A DNA stretch of 64,000 bases from Ascoidea rubescens DSM 1968 (Eukaryota > Ascomycota > Saccharomycetes > Ascoideales > Ascoideaceae), in assembly GCF_001661345.1 (NCBI RefSeq), contig NW_017962934.1, forward strand, positions 1-64,000. Direction: 5' to 3'. Positions 54,201 to 64,000 of this stretch are shown piece by piece; the stretch's first letter is position 1; the number at the start of each line of letters is the position of its first letter. The notes beneath the pieces were generated by a model that made no database searches, was not told the DNA's origin, and saw only the letters and a program-made list of their open reading frames with translations. The translations under genes were made by a program, and so were the position numbers.

Positions 54201-54599
54201 GATTCTTCCACTGCACAAAGATCGATTTTTATCACTAATAAATATAAACATAAACAATATATTGAACATGATATTAAAGTGCACAATCATTTGATATATG
54301 GTATCCATTCAAACAACATACAAATGATACTTCGTGCGCTTGCTAATAATGGAAATCCCAATATGGTTGTAATTAAAGGAAAGAATCAAGAGGTAGAGTC
54401 TACATTACTAGAGTACTCTCTTACTCATTTTTCAGAAGCAGATTCTTGTCCCATATTTGAAATTGCTGAATTACTAATCTTAAATGGAGCTTTGGTGGGT
54501 GAGAAGATATCTAACCGAATGAATCTATTAAAAGAAGCAAAAGATTATTGGCAGTCAAAGATAGATCGTTCAATTGGAATGTCCAAAGAACGCAATTAA
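51204..54599 (+). CDS. PH-ArfGAP protein of the ACAP/Csx2 type, possibly BAR-PH-ArfGAP-ankyrin
   Basis: The frame opens at 51,180. The second ATG at 51,204 gives MGQVTSK, a fit to the N-myristoylation rule (Gly2, Ser6), so I choose it (1,131 residues). After a Ser/Asn-rich first 430 residues comes a helical stretch that could be a BAR domain (about 460-730). A PH domain follows (about 765-850, ending NSWITAIQFW), then an ArfGAP zinc finger near 915: CCDC, 17 residues, CIDC, then AGVHRSLGTHISKIRSLTLD with the catalytic Arg. The usual Cys spacing is 16, so one residue is inserted. A weak ankyrin-like tail follows. Such proteins turn off Arf GTPases on Golgi, endosome or plasma membranes. Confidence 0.8.
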   Translation: MGQVTSKDSSDNFSSAVVLTDPNLFNLNKIIIKQPDSVRHKSSPKSSTPSLIYIENQNQFLDISASSNGINDLCSFKQNYDTADYKFPFLLQIASDSKILFIFESSANYINSLSNPTQISSHLAETGNTEVPIQKSGPEPVEGFCFETESELYSCHSTKKSECDTDNSGNHSLQNVAPQENVHGSKQCAKELIKPEDPGIMAFNNLCFVRGKSEAEISRKLSLLETANYLDEDIYMVGDVYREATSVNNTSQIINFKDFSEVSSSTENNRPPQDLNASFKFSLFYEPPQGSSGKFLYFVYSYNSAIHGFQELARFGVWFDLPPEGFIDYSQDFNLIHLFDIHESFSDKSLGDLQFKKRNPSRNSNDMSLSKSNSNQNINRKPEKAIHHQSKMFQNMTSSDAANTIKHQDVWAESNDDSLKKDFNFVPISLLTNYPNSYYSSENETSRGFFLLDSSEIPDEATLFLLKNLLKVLIKKCELVDLSFQNSIRTKSEFLLSLNTFIHTSSSNYSTCLQFTIIFDYFSNQLKRSLEFDNSQLQCFKTYIAKPLKSFYNKINLKYFSLKKKEVEEKTKGVHISFSKNDFLKKEIQDPNCKDILKIDSAKISQKKYLLLFLFSSLSNNQKPFLIQKSLSIFQFDYLNSIDVLFNKHFVKEIVLSFCYFLLETFLQVLKLLRGFDTLLPPIRKYLESQKHLITNFTSQVQNFLQRWDFYQEVRLTQKKRLECCLERKGLEKVISDICSEKFSALSVAKEGILWFYILSENSAWRKSSAILKDGYLTCIPISHNSTKQGFDLRNLTVKPSSFNNDRRFCFELKDEKQLKVLFQASNEQDKNSWITAIQFWSKNHNIHPLVDPKYHSVRDSSISLRQSHTFMGLPEEFPNKTGYQTTKNLTKSAETTKSIEINYLEVVREIDSSNYLCCDCLSSKAVEWISVNMLIVLCIDCAGVHRSLGTHISKIRSLTLDVSIFTREMTKLLSSVSNAVANSYWEFNLLNKTKLISADSSTAQRSIFITNKYKHKQYIEHDIKVHNHLIYGIHSNNIQMILRALANNGNPNMVVIKGKNQEVESTLLEYSLTHFSEADSCPIFEIAELLILNGALVGEKISNRMNLLKEAKDYWQSKIDRSIGMSKERN

Positions 54600-55922
54600 T
54601 TGAGCATATTTTGATTTTTATTTTCTTTATATAAGAGCGGTGATTTGTTTTTGGTTACAAGAGCTATTTTCGTCTGGATAAATCAGAATATCAACTCATC
54701 TGGTATTGAATTTTATGACAATTAAAATGACAACTTAGTAAATAAGTTTTTGATAATATACACGTTTACAATTGTTTGCTTATTGGTTGGTACTGTTTTG
54801 TTTTCCTACTCAATTTACCTCTTTACCCTAAGGATCTTTGTTATTTTTAGTGAAAAATTTCTATTTTTCTCATCCAACTTTTTAATAATGATTTAACCCT
54901 TGTTGTTTAGTAACAATATATTTAAGCTATTTAAAATATGAAAAAAGTATAAGTCATTTTGAAATTCAAAAAATTATACATTGTTGATCTCACTATTGTC
55001 AAGGGTATAGTCGAACAGAAAGCAAAAAAATAAACTCTAAATAATAGTATCTTCTTCATTAAGTAGTATCCAAGATAGCCTTTTAATTTGAAGCTGTTGA
55101 GCATTTTTTATTTCCATAGTGATTACAGAATAACACCTAAATTGATAAATATAAAGGGGGACTGTTTGCCTTTATCAAACTCCATCATATTATTAATATT
55201 CGCAAAGAAGATCAAATGCTGTAAATTAATTTAACTGAGAGAGGTTTTTAACTGGACAAAACAGAAAAAAACATCAATACAGAATTTCTGACACCAACAA
55301 AATAACCAAGGGCTTTTGAAAAAACTGTTGTTTTTAAACAAGAAAACTAAAGACAAATAATTACTAATTCTTAAGTGTCATTGAAGTGCATTTTCTATCT
55401 TATATATTTTAGGGGACAAAAAGATTATGATTGCATACAGTGATGTTCTCCAGAAGTAAAAGTTTGAAACTACATTTAATATTACTAATATTTTCATAGT
55501 AAGTGAAATCAGTATTAACTATATAGAATAGTGGGATAGAATTACTGTATTTTATATAGCACTGAGAAGAATGGCTTTAATAACTTCTGAGTAATATTGC
55601 AGTCACTACTGTAACTTTTTTCTTTTTATAGAATAGAAAGAAAACAGATGATAAATAATTAAGATTGATCAATATTCTATCGTTGTAGAAACTTGAGAAA
55701 GAATTTGATGTAAGCAGTTTGGTCTACAAAGAATATATCTCATTCGCTACAAAAACGTCTATAAACGCCAGTCTCCAATCGACTTCCGAGGCACAACTTG
55801 TCGGAGAGCGAAACCCGATAACAGCACAAAAACGCCGCCGATCGCTGGACGACAGCCTGAAAAATTCAGCGTAGAAAATTGCCTAAGCGGTAAATCATGG
55901 AGAACAAATTATCTCCACGAAA
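54600..55922. other. Intergenic region
   Basis: This 1.3 kb AT-rich spacer lies between two plus-strand genes. I see no ORF, tRNA or repeat. The last 180 bases become GC-richer (CGACTTCCGAGGC, CGCCGCCGATCGCTGG), which looks like the core promoter or 5' leader of the LRR gene. Confidence 0.5.
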
Positions 55923-58900
55923 ATGGTTGCTAGCCGCGATATCCTGATTTCATCACTTTCACTCACTCACAATACTTGCAAAACCATTCTGCTCCAGCTC
56001 ACTATCTCAAAAATAAAAGCAATGAAAAGTTCTAACCCAATCATTGGTTTGGTGGAACAAGTAGCTGAAAGAAAATTGGATTTCCTGGAGATCGACTTGA
56101 TTTTAAACTCTACTTTAGATGACAAAATCGGAGGGGTTTTTTCATCAGAGATTTCCCTCTCTGATGCTCAGCGACAACAAATATATCTTCAGAAAGTCTC
56201 CAGCACAGACTCAGACAGCAAACGTGAACAAGCCGGTAATTCAGCAAAAGCAGTTCTCAAGAAACCTTCTTCATCTACCTCTTCATTTATTTCTGACTCA
56301 AAAGTTGAGGATGCTTCTATTGATTCATCAGAGGATGATAAATCAGAATCCAGCAATAATACAACCATTTTATCAAAGCTTCAGAGAAAGTTTTCTAGAA
56401 AATCCAAGGTAAGGCCAAAACTGCAAAAATCTCTTCGAAACCCATCAATTTCAAGACCCTCATCTCTGTCACTGTCCACAAACATTTCCTCAAATGAATT
56501 TTCCAATTATTCCTTTGACGCTGTTAAGGACTTGAATGCTAGAGCTAATCATCTTAATTCCAAACAGTTACAAAATGGCACTAAAGAATTAAATCTTCTT
56601 GATAATCGGCTTGAAGTTTTTCTCAAGAGTCATAATTATTCAATTCCTAATCAAGTAGGGGATTTACTGTTAGCCTCAGGACTACAACAGGCAAGTGAAA
56701 TTTCCACTGGTGTTTCCAAAGTTGATGTCCTAGGTCGTCCAATTCCATCTCACCCTTCAAAATCAGTTTTGCCCCCTGCTCTTAAACTTTCAAATGACTC
56801 AAATCCTGAAAGCCCTCAACCAAGAAGCATTGTTGGGTCTTTTTTGCATAGACGACACTCAGCAAGCACAACCAATAAAAGGGTTGAAAAGAAAGGTAAT
56901 TTACTGTTTCTGTTAAGCGTTGAATCCTTGCCTGGTTATGAGGTGTTGCCTGATTTTAAAAGAGTTTCATTTGGAGGTGATATCTTTTTGAATGACCCTC
57001 CTCAGCAGATTCCAAGCAGACATCCTCGAACTGGAGAAGTTGAAGTTCTAAAAACTGGAGAGAAGATTATACACAAGTTGAGTGCAGAAGAGAAAAACCG
57101 ACTAACTCATAGTGGTGGCGGAATTGTTGTTGGTGGTTCGGGAAGGCTATTATCCAACACTTCTCTCTCTTCCACTGAAAATGTTATCAGAGACCCAGAG
57201 AATATCGATGAATCCGGGTTGTCTAATACCCTTGCCCAGGTGTCCATTGATAAACCAATGATTCGTCATAACAGGCCTTCATCAGATGCCAATTCTGGAA
57301 AGTTGCTGAACAAGGTTTCTTTAGATATATTGTACACTCGATGTTGCCATTTACGTGAAATATTGCCAATCCCGGCCACATTAAAACAATTGCCTTCTGG
57401 TTCGTGCAATAAAATTAAAATATTGAAGTTCAAAAATGCTCAGCCTTCGTTGATTGAAGTTCTTACATTTGCTGATTTTATCAGTATTGCCCCCATTGAA
57501 TGTATATCTTTAGATGGCGTCTCTTTTAGTTATGAAATGTTTAAAATTTTATTATCATCTTTGCATTTTAAATCTGATTTAAGAAAGTTAAGTCTTAGAA
57601 ACACAATTATTGATTTATCTGGTTGGAAACTACTTTGTTGGTTATTAATGAAAAATAAGTTTATTCAAAGTTTGGATTTGACACTGTCTGAATTTTTAAC
57701 CGTCTTCTCTAACAGAAAAAAAAAAAAAAATCAAAACGCTTTAAATGTCACTCGAATGACTCAAATTGAATTTGGTAGGCCTTCTATGGATTGGTCATTG
57801 TTTGTTGCTACTCTTATTTATCGGGGAGGGATTGAGGAGTTAATGGTCAATGGGTGTTCAATAGGATGTTTTCCTGTCTTTAAAAATTTATTCCAGTATG
57901 CATTGACTCCAAAATTAAAATATTTAGGGTTCTCTTTAGTTAGTCTTTCAGACTTGATGACTGTAGAATTCTGCAACTGGTTATCACTACATTTATTTCA
58001 TCTTGAGAGTCTCGATTTTGGCTATAATTCTTTTCTCACTATCCAGTCTTCTCACCCCTCAAATTCTTCCTCCCATCAAATTTTAGAGCTGAAAACCTTG
58101 ATTCATTTTAATATAGCATTGTTAAAAGTATTAGAGAATAAAGACAATTTTAAGATACGTCTAAAATATTTATCCTTGAATTCAGTGGTAAATTTGTTTC
58201 TTAATAATAATCGAAATGAGTTAAGTGATTGTGGAGAAGTTTTTCCTAAATCTGAGATAATTAAACTTATGTTTTATCTTTCACAATTACCAATGTTGGA
58301 ATATTTTGATTTCTCAAATAATCCAGGTTTTTTTAACCATTATTTCGATATTTTTGTGAATTTGCTTTCTTCTTTTAAATCGCTATACCGAGTTGATTTG
58401 AACTTTAATAATTTTTCTCAAGAGCAAATATTAACTCTATGTGAATTTGTACCATTTTTCACTAAAGTTGGTTGGATTTCGTTGTTTGGTAACAATATTG
58501 AAAACTGGGTGGTTTCTTCATTGGTAAAAAACATGAATTTATCTCTGAGTTTCTTTGGGACTTTTTTTGAATATCAAAATATTTCGACAACACTGAGGAA
58601 GCTTCTCGCCTCTCATTTACTTTCCAAAATCAATCGTGCCCATAAGTCCTTTAATCAAGGGTTCCAAGATATGATCGAGGCTCTATCACCTTCAAATTTA
58701 TCTGCTTATATTCCCATGACTATTTCATCATCAACAAAAAAAATTCATAGTTATTTTGATCAGGTTTTTACAACTTCTCTTGATCTACCTTTCATTCTTG
58801 GCCGATACTTTTCTCTCAATGATTTGAAAAATGTCGAGGAATCTAATTGTTCACTGGAAAGTCATAACTTCAATGATTTATTGAAAAACATCACTGATCG

Positions 58901-59420
58901 GTATCGTGGATTCCTATCGGAGTTACTGGTTTTGTACTTCAAGGATGAATTGGATGATTTTGGAATCAAGATCTTTATTAAATTATTTTTAATGTATATT
59001 TCTTTGATGAGAGCAGCGAAAATTCTTGAAAAACTTAAATATCAACCAGAACTAAATAAAGACCTAATTGCTATTTACACGACTATTTTTATTTCCATTC
59101 CTGGTGCTAGTATTCCTAAAGCTTCTACAAAACTACCTCTTGTTAAGATTGTGCAGAACCCTATGGAAAATGGTGATGGAATCAAAGAGGCTGCCAATCA
59201 CAATTTAATTTTTTGCTCACATTCTAATATAAAAGAAATTCTTTTCCACAGCCAGAATATTGGTATAATTGGATATATTCTAGGACTTTCTTTGGAAAAT
59301 GGTGATCCACTATTTTCCATTTTTCGAATGAAAAACAAAAGTGAAAAGTTATCAAGTGATTTGCTATATAAATCAATAGTGGATAAATTTATTGTTATGA
59401 AAAATGGAGGAAGTCCGTGA
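55923..59420 (+). CDS. LRR protein with PP1-docking motif, Gip3/Her1-like
   Basis: This 1,165-residue protein has a Ser-rich, probably disordered first half. At 347-350 it has RVSF, the docking motif for protein phosphatase 1 (Glc7), inside FKRVSFGGDIFLNDPPQQIP and just before SRHPRTGEVEVL. I recall this DPPQQ(I/L)PSR block from fungal Gip3/Her1-type LRR proteins. From about 510 to 900 there are leucine-rich repeats of ribonuclease-inhibitor style (LRKLSLRNTIIDLSGWKLL, LEYFDFSNNPGFFNHYF, LYRVDLNFNNFSQEQIL). A Phe/Leu-rich C-terminus follows. The role is likely a PP1-targeting scaffold; the exact pathway is unknown. An internal ATG at residue 34 (MKSSNPIIGLVEQ) could be the true start, since the first 33 residues look untypical. 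Confidence 0.7.
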   Translation: MVASRDILISSLSLTHNTCKTILLQLTISKIKAMKSSNPIIGLVEQVAERKLDFLEIDLILNSTLDDKIGGVFSSEISLSDAQRQQIYLQKVSSTDSDSKREQAGNSAKAVLKKPSSSTSSFISDSKVEDASIDSSEDDKSESSNNTTILSKLQRKFSRKSKVRPKLQKSLRNPSISRPSSLSLSTNISSNEFSNYSFDAVKDLNARANHLNSKQLQNGTKELNLLDNRLEVFLKSHNYSIPNQVGDLLLASGLQQASEISTGVSKVDVLGRPIPSHPSKSVLPPALKLSNDSNPESPQPRSIVGSFLHRRHSASTTNKRVEKKGNLLFLLSVESLPGYEVLPDFKRVSFGGDIFLNDPPQQIPSRHPRTGEVEVLKTGEKIIHKLSAEEKNRLTHSGGGIVVGGSGRLLSNTSLSSTENVIRDPENIDESGLSNTLAQVSIDKPMIRHNRPSSDANSGKLLNKVSLDILYTRCCHLREILPIPATLKQLPSGSCNKIKILKFKNAQPSLIEVLTFADFISIAPIECISLDGVSFSYEMFKILLSSLHFKSDLRKLSLRNTIIDLSGWKLLCWLLMKNKFIQSLDLTLSEFLTVFSNRKKKKNQNALNVTRMTQIEFGRPSMDWSLFVATLIYRGGIEELMVNGCSIGCFPVFKNLFQYALTPKLKYLGFSLVSLSDLMTVEFCNWLSLHLFHLESLDFGYNSFLTIQSSHPSNSSSHQILELKTLIHFNIALLKVLENKDNFKIRLKYLSLNSVVNLFLNNNRNELSDCGEVFPKSEIIKLMFYLSQLPMLEYFDFSNNPGFFNHYFDIFVNLLSSFKSLYRVDLNFNNFSQEQILTLCEFVPFFTKVGWISLFGNNIENWVVSSLVKNMNLSLSFFGTFFEYQNISTTLRKLLASHLLSKINRAHKSFNQGFQDMIEALSPSNLSAYIPMTISSSTKKIHSYFDQVFTTSLDLPFILGRYFSLNDLKNVEESNCSLESHNFNDLLKNITDRYRGFLSELLVLYFKDELDDFGIKIFIKLFLMYISLMRAAKILEKLKYQPELNKDLIAIYTTIFISIPGASIPKASTKLPLVKIVQNPMENGDGIKEAANHNLIFCSHSNIKEILFHSQNIGIIGYILGLSLENGDPLFSIFRMKNKSEKLSSDLLYKSIVDKFIVMKNGGSP

Positions 59421-59448
59421 AGAAAATAGTAATATTTATTTGTCTTTA

Positions 59449-60483
59449 TTATGAAGTGCAATTAGATACATAAAGTTTAATTTCCGAATTTCTTTCAATA
59501 AGATCATCCATTCTTGTTTCAATCTCTTCTCGGAAAAGCCTGTTCCAAAAAGCATGTTTTCGACACTTTCTCTTCTCTTTTTCGCATATGTTGTTGAAAA
59601 AAGGGGATGCCGAATTAATAGATGCGGAGAAAATATCATCATCTTTGAAATTCGAAAATAAAGAATATTTGTTCTGCACAACTATTTTAGCAAATTCCAG
59701 GAATGTCAATGTTGAAAGTATTGAATTATAACCGCATATTTTGTAAGATTTCAATTTGGAAGAAATAATATCTACAAGAACTTTGTAAAGTTCAAGCTTT
59801 AATTCATAAAAATTAATTTCTTGAATGTTCAAAAGAATTTCATTTTTCCAAAATCTGATATTTCTTTCGACATCTGGATTAAATTTGTATTCTATCATGC
59901 ATGGTTTGCTATTCGAGGAGAAATTATTATACTTCGAGAACAACAAACTTTTGAGTTTCAGCTCCAACAATTTATTATTGTTTATTATAGCTTTTATATC
60001 TTTAGAATTGATGTCAATCCTCACAGGTGTTTCGTTTGTTAAATACAAATTTTCGAAATATTTGGTAAATCTGTTGTCCTCCAAATAACCAGATTGATAA
60101 CTGGAGACAAAAATATTCTGAAGAATATCAAAATATGTTTGACCATGTTTGAGTGAGCAAAACTTTGAATTTTTATTGATTGGATTGAAACATTTTTCAA
60201 GCAAACACTTCTTGTAAAACATTAATGGGTCTTTCAGCGCATCTTCTAAAACACAATAAGGACAGTTAAACTTGAAAATCAAGCTTTTTAAATTGGAATG
60301 AATATTCAAACAGTTAAAGTGATACCACGCAAAACAAGAGTCGCAACTTATCATTATGTCTCCATTGTCTGGCTTCGAGCACAAGCAGAAAACATCTTCA
60401 ATTTGATTTGGATTACTCAAATGAAGAGGTTTGGGGTATGACAAAGACAACTGATGAGTAAGATAAACAATTTTCATACTCAT
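59449..60483 (-). CDS. SPP1: PHD-finger COMPASS subunit Spp1 (CXXC1/Cps40 type)
   Basis: This 344-residue protein has a complete C4HC3 PHD finger at 33-77 (C33, C35, C47, C50, H55, C58, C74, C77) with Trp53 in WYHFNC, the position that reads methylated histone H3 Lys4. Next, a CxxxxC...KFCSLKHG segment at about 93-115 matches the conserved Cys block after the PHD finger in Spp1 and CXXC1. A helical C-terminal part follows, which in Spp1 contacts Set1. Spp1 stimulates H3K4 trimethylation by COMPASS and in meiosis links H3K4me3 to break sites. Length is close to yeast Spp1 (353). It converges with the LRR gene, leaving only 28 bases between stops. MSM gives two adjacent possible starts. Confidence 0.85.
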   Translation of the reverse strand: MSMKIVYLTHQLSLSYPKPLHLSNPNQIEDVFCLCSKPDNGDIMISCDSCFAWYHFNCLNIHSNLKSLIFKFNCPYCVLEDALKDPLMFYKKCLLEKCFNPINKNSKFCSLKHGQTYFDILQNIFVSSYQSGYLEDNRFTKYFENLYLTNETPVRIDINSKDIKAIINNNKLLELKLKSLLFSKYNNFSSNSKPCMIEYKFNPDVERNIRFWKNEILLNIQEINFYELKLELYKVLVDIISSKLKSYKICGYNSILSTLTFLEFAKIVVQNKYSLFSNFKDDDIFSASINSASPFFNNICEKEKRKCRKHAFWNRLFREEIETRMDDLIERNSEIKLYVSNCTS

Positions 60484-60540
60484 CTTGAATGTAACTTTAG
60501 ATATGATTAATCTAACATTCTTTCAAAGTGCTACATAAAT

Positions 60541-60672
60541 GTAGAAAAATTACCCGCCTTCATTGTTGTGAGCCTCCTGCATGTCTGCATTGGGTTCCGT
60601 GTTATCTGTCACCGGTCTGCTCCCTTGACGCTCTGTGATCTAACCCAGTTCCCTATAAAAGAGGCTGGCTGC
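60541..60672 (+). mobile_element. Plus-oriented copia LTR fragment
   Basis: This 132-base piece has the LTR landmarks in the plus orientation (GTGAGCCTCCTGCATG, CACCGGTCTGC, CCAGTTCCCTATAAAAGAGGCTGGC) including a TATAAAA box at 60,654-60,660. It stops right after GGCTGGC, where a minus-oriented LTR head begins, so its last 80 or so bases are missing. It forms an inverted junction with the next fragment, and it is the first retroelement sequence right of the gene block. Confidence 0.75.
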
Positions 60673-60832
60673 TGTAGCGATTCCACGATAATATATTAAG
60701 CTAACGAATTATATAACAAAAAGAACAAAGAACAGAACGCCAGCCCCTATTGTAGAGAAATGGGATTGATCACAGAGCGTCACGCAAGCAGACCCGTGAC
60801 AAACACCGAAAGAAGGAATTGATGTAGCGAAT
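60673..60832 (-). mobile_element. Minus-oriented copia LTR fragment
   Basis: It begins with the head TGTAGCGATTCCACGATAAT at 60,673 and carries the CGCCAGCCCCTA and GACCCGTGACAAACACCG blocks. It is cut off at 60,833, where a second head begins. It mirrors the staggered heads at 1.6-2.3 kb. Confidence 0.75.
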
Positions 60833-61460
60833 TAATGATAATATATTAAGGTAAAGAAGTATATAGGAAAGAAAACCGTCGAAAAGATCGCCAGCCCTTT
60901 GTTTGGAAAACTTGGTTGGATCAAACAGCGTCACAGAAAAAGACCTGTGGCAGAAACCAAAAGCCCAAATGTAGATACTCAGGAGGCCCACAACTGGTGG
61001 AGCAGTTATCAACTGCAGTGCAAAATATCATCTCCGCAAATCTGCTATCAGGCGCAGCTGGGGAAGCTCGCATTTCAACCACAATTTTCTAAAAAGAGTC
61101 AGTTTTATAATAGCAAAATGAGTGGTTTTGAAATGCTGGCTTGAGTGCTACACTAGGACAACATTTGAACTCTTCAGAAAATTTGGCTTGTGGAGGTCTG
61201 TTGCTTTGTAGGCAAACAGCTCTCCCGGCGGGTTTGATCGTTTGCTCGCTTGCGACACCCACATCTCTGAACCAGTGATCAGGTTACATTGAACGACTCA
61301 AACATCAAGTTAAAGACTAAACACCAATTCCTCAATAGAAAATCAAAAGATACACAACTCATTTGCAACCCTATCTATTTCTAAGTATCAACTTTAGATT
61401 TTGTCAGTCAAAAAGAAAAGACGTATCTCAATCAATTAGTAACTGTTGCAAATTCAGAGC
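60833..61460 (-). mobile_element. 3' LTR of copia copy F
   Basis: The head TGTAGCGAATTAATGATAAT at 60,833 is followed by the full run of family blocks, including a diverged tRNA-like region (about 60,990-61,095) and the conserved GACACCCACATCTCTGAACC...TGATCAGG region near 61,250. Its far edge is approximate. Copia RNase H sequence on the same strand follows, so this is the 3' LTR of a minus-strand element. Confidence 0.7.
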
Positions 61461-64000
61461 AAAGCGAGTCGGTTAAGCCGTTGATTAACGGTGCCGTTGA
61501 ATTATCAATTCACAAATATAATACTATTATTAATATGATGATTGCAAATCGACGGAAGCAGCTTGACCTATCGACAACAGCAACTCCCTTCAGGAAGTCA
61601 TTCACTAAAAGAAGTTGTGAAGCGTCTCAACATTGAAGTGTTTATCATTGTGGGCAACGGATCAGCAACATTTTGATTGGAGTTATCACTTGCAAGAATA
61701 AAAACTACGACGCACTGCCTGCATATCATATGATACTTGATTGGCATCTGTTAGGATGCAGTGAGATTGGTGCGAATGATTTCCAAAATGGTGACAGAAA
61801 TTTTTGCACAGTAAATAGTGTATTTGAGACATTCGTGCAAATGGCGTTGAGGCCCGGAACTGGCAGCGGTTATTTTGTCACTGCTGCGGCAGCAAAAATG
61901 TACTCAGTTTTACTTGTTTCCAAGGCAAGTGAAGCATGCTTCTTGCGATGTCCAGTAGCAGCATTTGATTTGTGTAGGGAGATCATGCACTTACTTTTTG
62001 CTGATCGGCAATATGTCGTTCCCTATACATGTAATTGTAATCCAATCAATTTGGTTGATGGGGCAGTCACGTCCGGAAAAGCAATGGGTTGAGATTGTAT
62101 ATCTTGCTTTCTTTAAACAAATATAAAGTGAGTTTAATGGTGCACCTTCATATGCAACCTCTAAGCACACGGTAGGAGCACAGTCGAGCTGTCTAAGCAC
62201 TTGCAGCGGAAAGCTACGCTCGACGGATTTATCTGCAACGTGATTATTCTTCACATCTTCAGAGAGCCATCTGATTTAAATAGCACTTTGTATAAGATAA
62301 GCACTATTGGTGCTGCTAGCAGCTGAATCTCATCTAGTTTAAAATGTTGTCTGACTATGCTGCCGTAGATTTCAGAGAAACCAAAATCATTTTTGTGTTT
62401 TGAGGAACATCAAGTCGCAGAAACGGACTGTTAATTCTTCTCCATCATTTCATTCTGAGCAATGATTTTAGATATAATCATCCTACCTTGACTTTTGCAT
62501 CTGAGGATTCTCAAATACGTAGTTCATCAATGGATAATTCAAGGATACATTGATGTAGGTGCCTTTCTAAATGAAAAACACCATTTGCTGCTAAAGAAGT
62601 TTTGACCCTCTAACCATTGGAGAACATTAAACATCTATTTGTCCCAACGAAGAAAAGACTTTTTGAGTCTTTAAATTCATTGGTGCCATTCAAAACATCG
62701 GGCAATACTACGCTGTAACAGTGTAAAAACCCTTGCTTGATCTGAATTTACGCGTCGCTATCACTATGGAGCAATGCATTTCACAACGGCTTTTCATCAA
62801 GTGCCAATGCTGTTGACACCGCCACTACATGAAGGAGTCCAGCACTGTTGTGGCTAATTACTGAACTATATTGTTGAGTGTACACAATAGTCCCAATCTC
62901 AGGAAATCTTTGAGCAGCTAGTATTGTTTCAGAAGATTCACCAGGTGCTGCTCACGTCATTGTAAGCACCCAAGCAAAGCCTTCTGCATATTTACTGCAG
63001 AGAAATTCAATCAACAGCAAAGTATTTTTCTGAAGCATTGCCTGAAGGTGTGATAGACAAGCAACATTGCAGAATGGGCATGGCAAATTTAATTTAACTG
63101 TTGTTGCGGCATTAATTGCTACCGCAAGATAAATCAGACGAGTCCTGTCCTTCATGGAATCCCTCTAACCAGTTGAAAGCCATTGATACACATTTTTAAT
63201 GTAATGAATATCTTCTTGGCGAACTGACTTTGATGCAGCACACATGTCATTATTCTAATCAGCGCTAATGTTTTATTTGCAATTTGATCGTTTTCATCAG
63301 CTGATGCAACCCATTGTTTCGAATCCAATTTAGGGTGATCGATACAATTGGTCGCTTCATCATCTGAGCTGTTGTCACTATATTTCCCAAGTTCATCGGA
63401 GAAATTTCATGATGTAATATCAGAAGCAACTGCAGTTGTGTTTGCTTGTGATAGACAGCGATAGTCAGCTCTCCCTGAGCACTATTGACGGCAATCGCTG
63501 TAACTGCATCGGAAGATGGATTTGTTGTTTTAACGGCAGCACATGATGGATCTATAGCTGGTAATCTGGTTTCATCAATGCAACAGAAAAGCCTGACAAC
63601 AACACAGCGGTTGTTATGATTCTACACTTTGTGAATTTTGGCAATGATGTCGTAGCCTCCACCAGCACTGAGGACACTTGTATCATCCAGCTTGAGTTGG
63701 TTGATGTGATTGGGAGCTTTGAAAAAGCAGCGGACCCAAACACATTTAACTCCGCGGAAGTTTATATTACTTCATAAAATAACTAAATGGAGTAGTTGAT
63801 CAAGTCACTTGCTAAATGCGAATGAGTTCATCGAAGTCACTCCCCATACCACTGATTTTTTTCACAAGATATCAACAAGATTAACTCAAATTAGCACTGT
63901 CGTGGCTTCGGCCACATCTGTTGCTTGCCGACGATCAGCGACTCACTTCTTATGAACCTCCAAGAAGACTCACATCTAATGTTTGATTTCTTCAAATTGA
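61461..64000 (-). mobile_element. Decayed Ty1/copia interior (copy F), running off the window
   Basis: On the minus strand there are RNase H remains near 61.85-61.95 kb (an EACF...TEYIF stretch like the AEAEYI motif) and reverse transcriptase remains at about 62.3-63.2 kb. A piece resembling the integrase C-terminus of copy A lies at 63.55-63.75 kb (both start M-GSAA). The 5' part with gag and protease must lie beyond the right edge. All domains are broken in several places. Confidence 0.75.

Noticed and set aside
1-64000. CRISPR array, rRNA genes, bacterial operons
   Set aside because: No regularly spaced direct repeats or rRNA-like conserved blocks were seen, and gene families and layout are fungal.

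Overview
The window looks like a piece of a small, AT-rich fungal genome, most likely a budding yeast (Saccharomycotina) outside the well-studied clades. That is an inference from three things: long single-exon genes, the set of families present (GID/Vid30, Adr1-type C2H2 factor, yeast amino-acid permease, GUT1, Mgs1/WRNIP1, Shu2-like SWIM protein, Gip3/Her1-like LRR protein, Spp1), and Ty1/copia elements.

There are three zones. (1) About 1.6-18.3 kb is a pile of decayed Ty1/copia elements: several minus-strand copies laid head to tail and sharing LTRs, then one plus-strand copy ending in an LTR at 18,289. (2) About 18.7-60.5 kb is a gene block with twelve good protein-coding genes and two doubtful small ones. 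(3) From 60.54 kb to the end is LTR debris and another minus-strand copia copy that runs out of the window. The first 1.6 kb holds no gene I can support.

The gene block has two themes. The left part is carbon and nutrient handling: a Vid30/Gid1-type GID ubiquitin-ligase subunit, an Adr1-like zinc-finger regulator, an amino-acid permease, a KdsD/GutQ-like sugar-phosphate isomerase, and glycerol kinase divergently transcribed from an aquaglyceroporin. The right part, 41.5-51 kb, is the most interesting. Four neighbouring genes are all diverged relatives of the Mgs1/WRNIP1/RarA AAA+ replication-stress ATPase. None has the canonical Asp-Glu Walker B pair, and one has lost the Walker A loop as well. 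Next to them is a SWIM zinc-finger protein resembling Shu2/Sws1 of homologous recombination. I propose this as a candidate undescribed hetero-oligomeric genome-maintenance module. After it come a PH-ArfGAP protein, an LRR protein with a PP1-docking motif, and the COMPASS subunit Spp1.

Several open frames begin at non-ATG codons; I moved those starts to the first in-frame ATG. Domain calls come from reading motifs by eye, with no database search.
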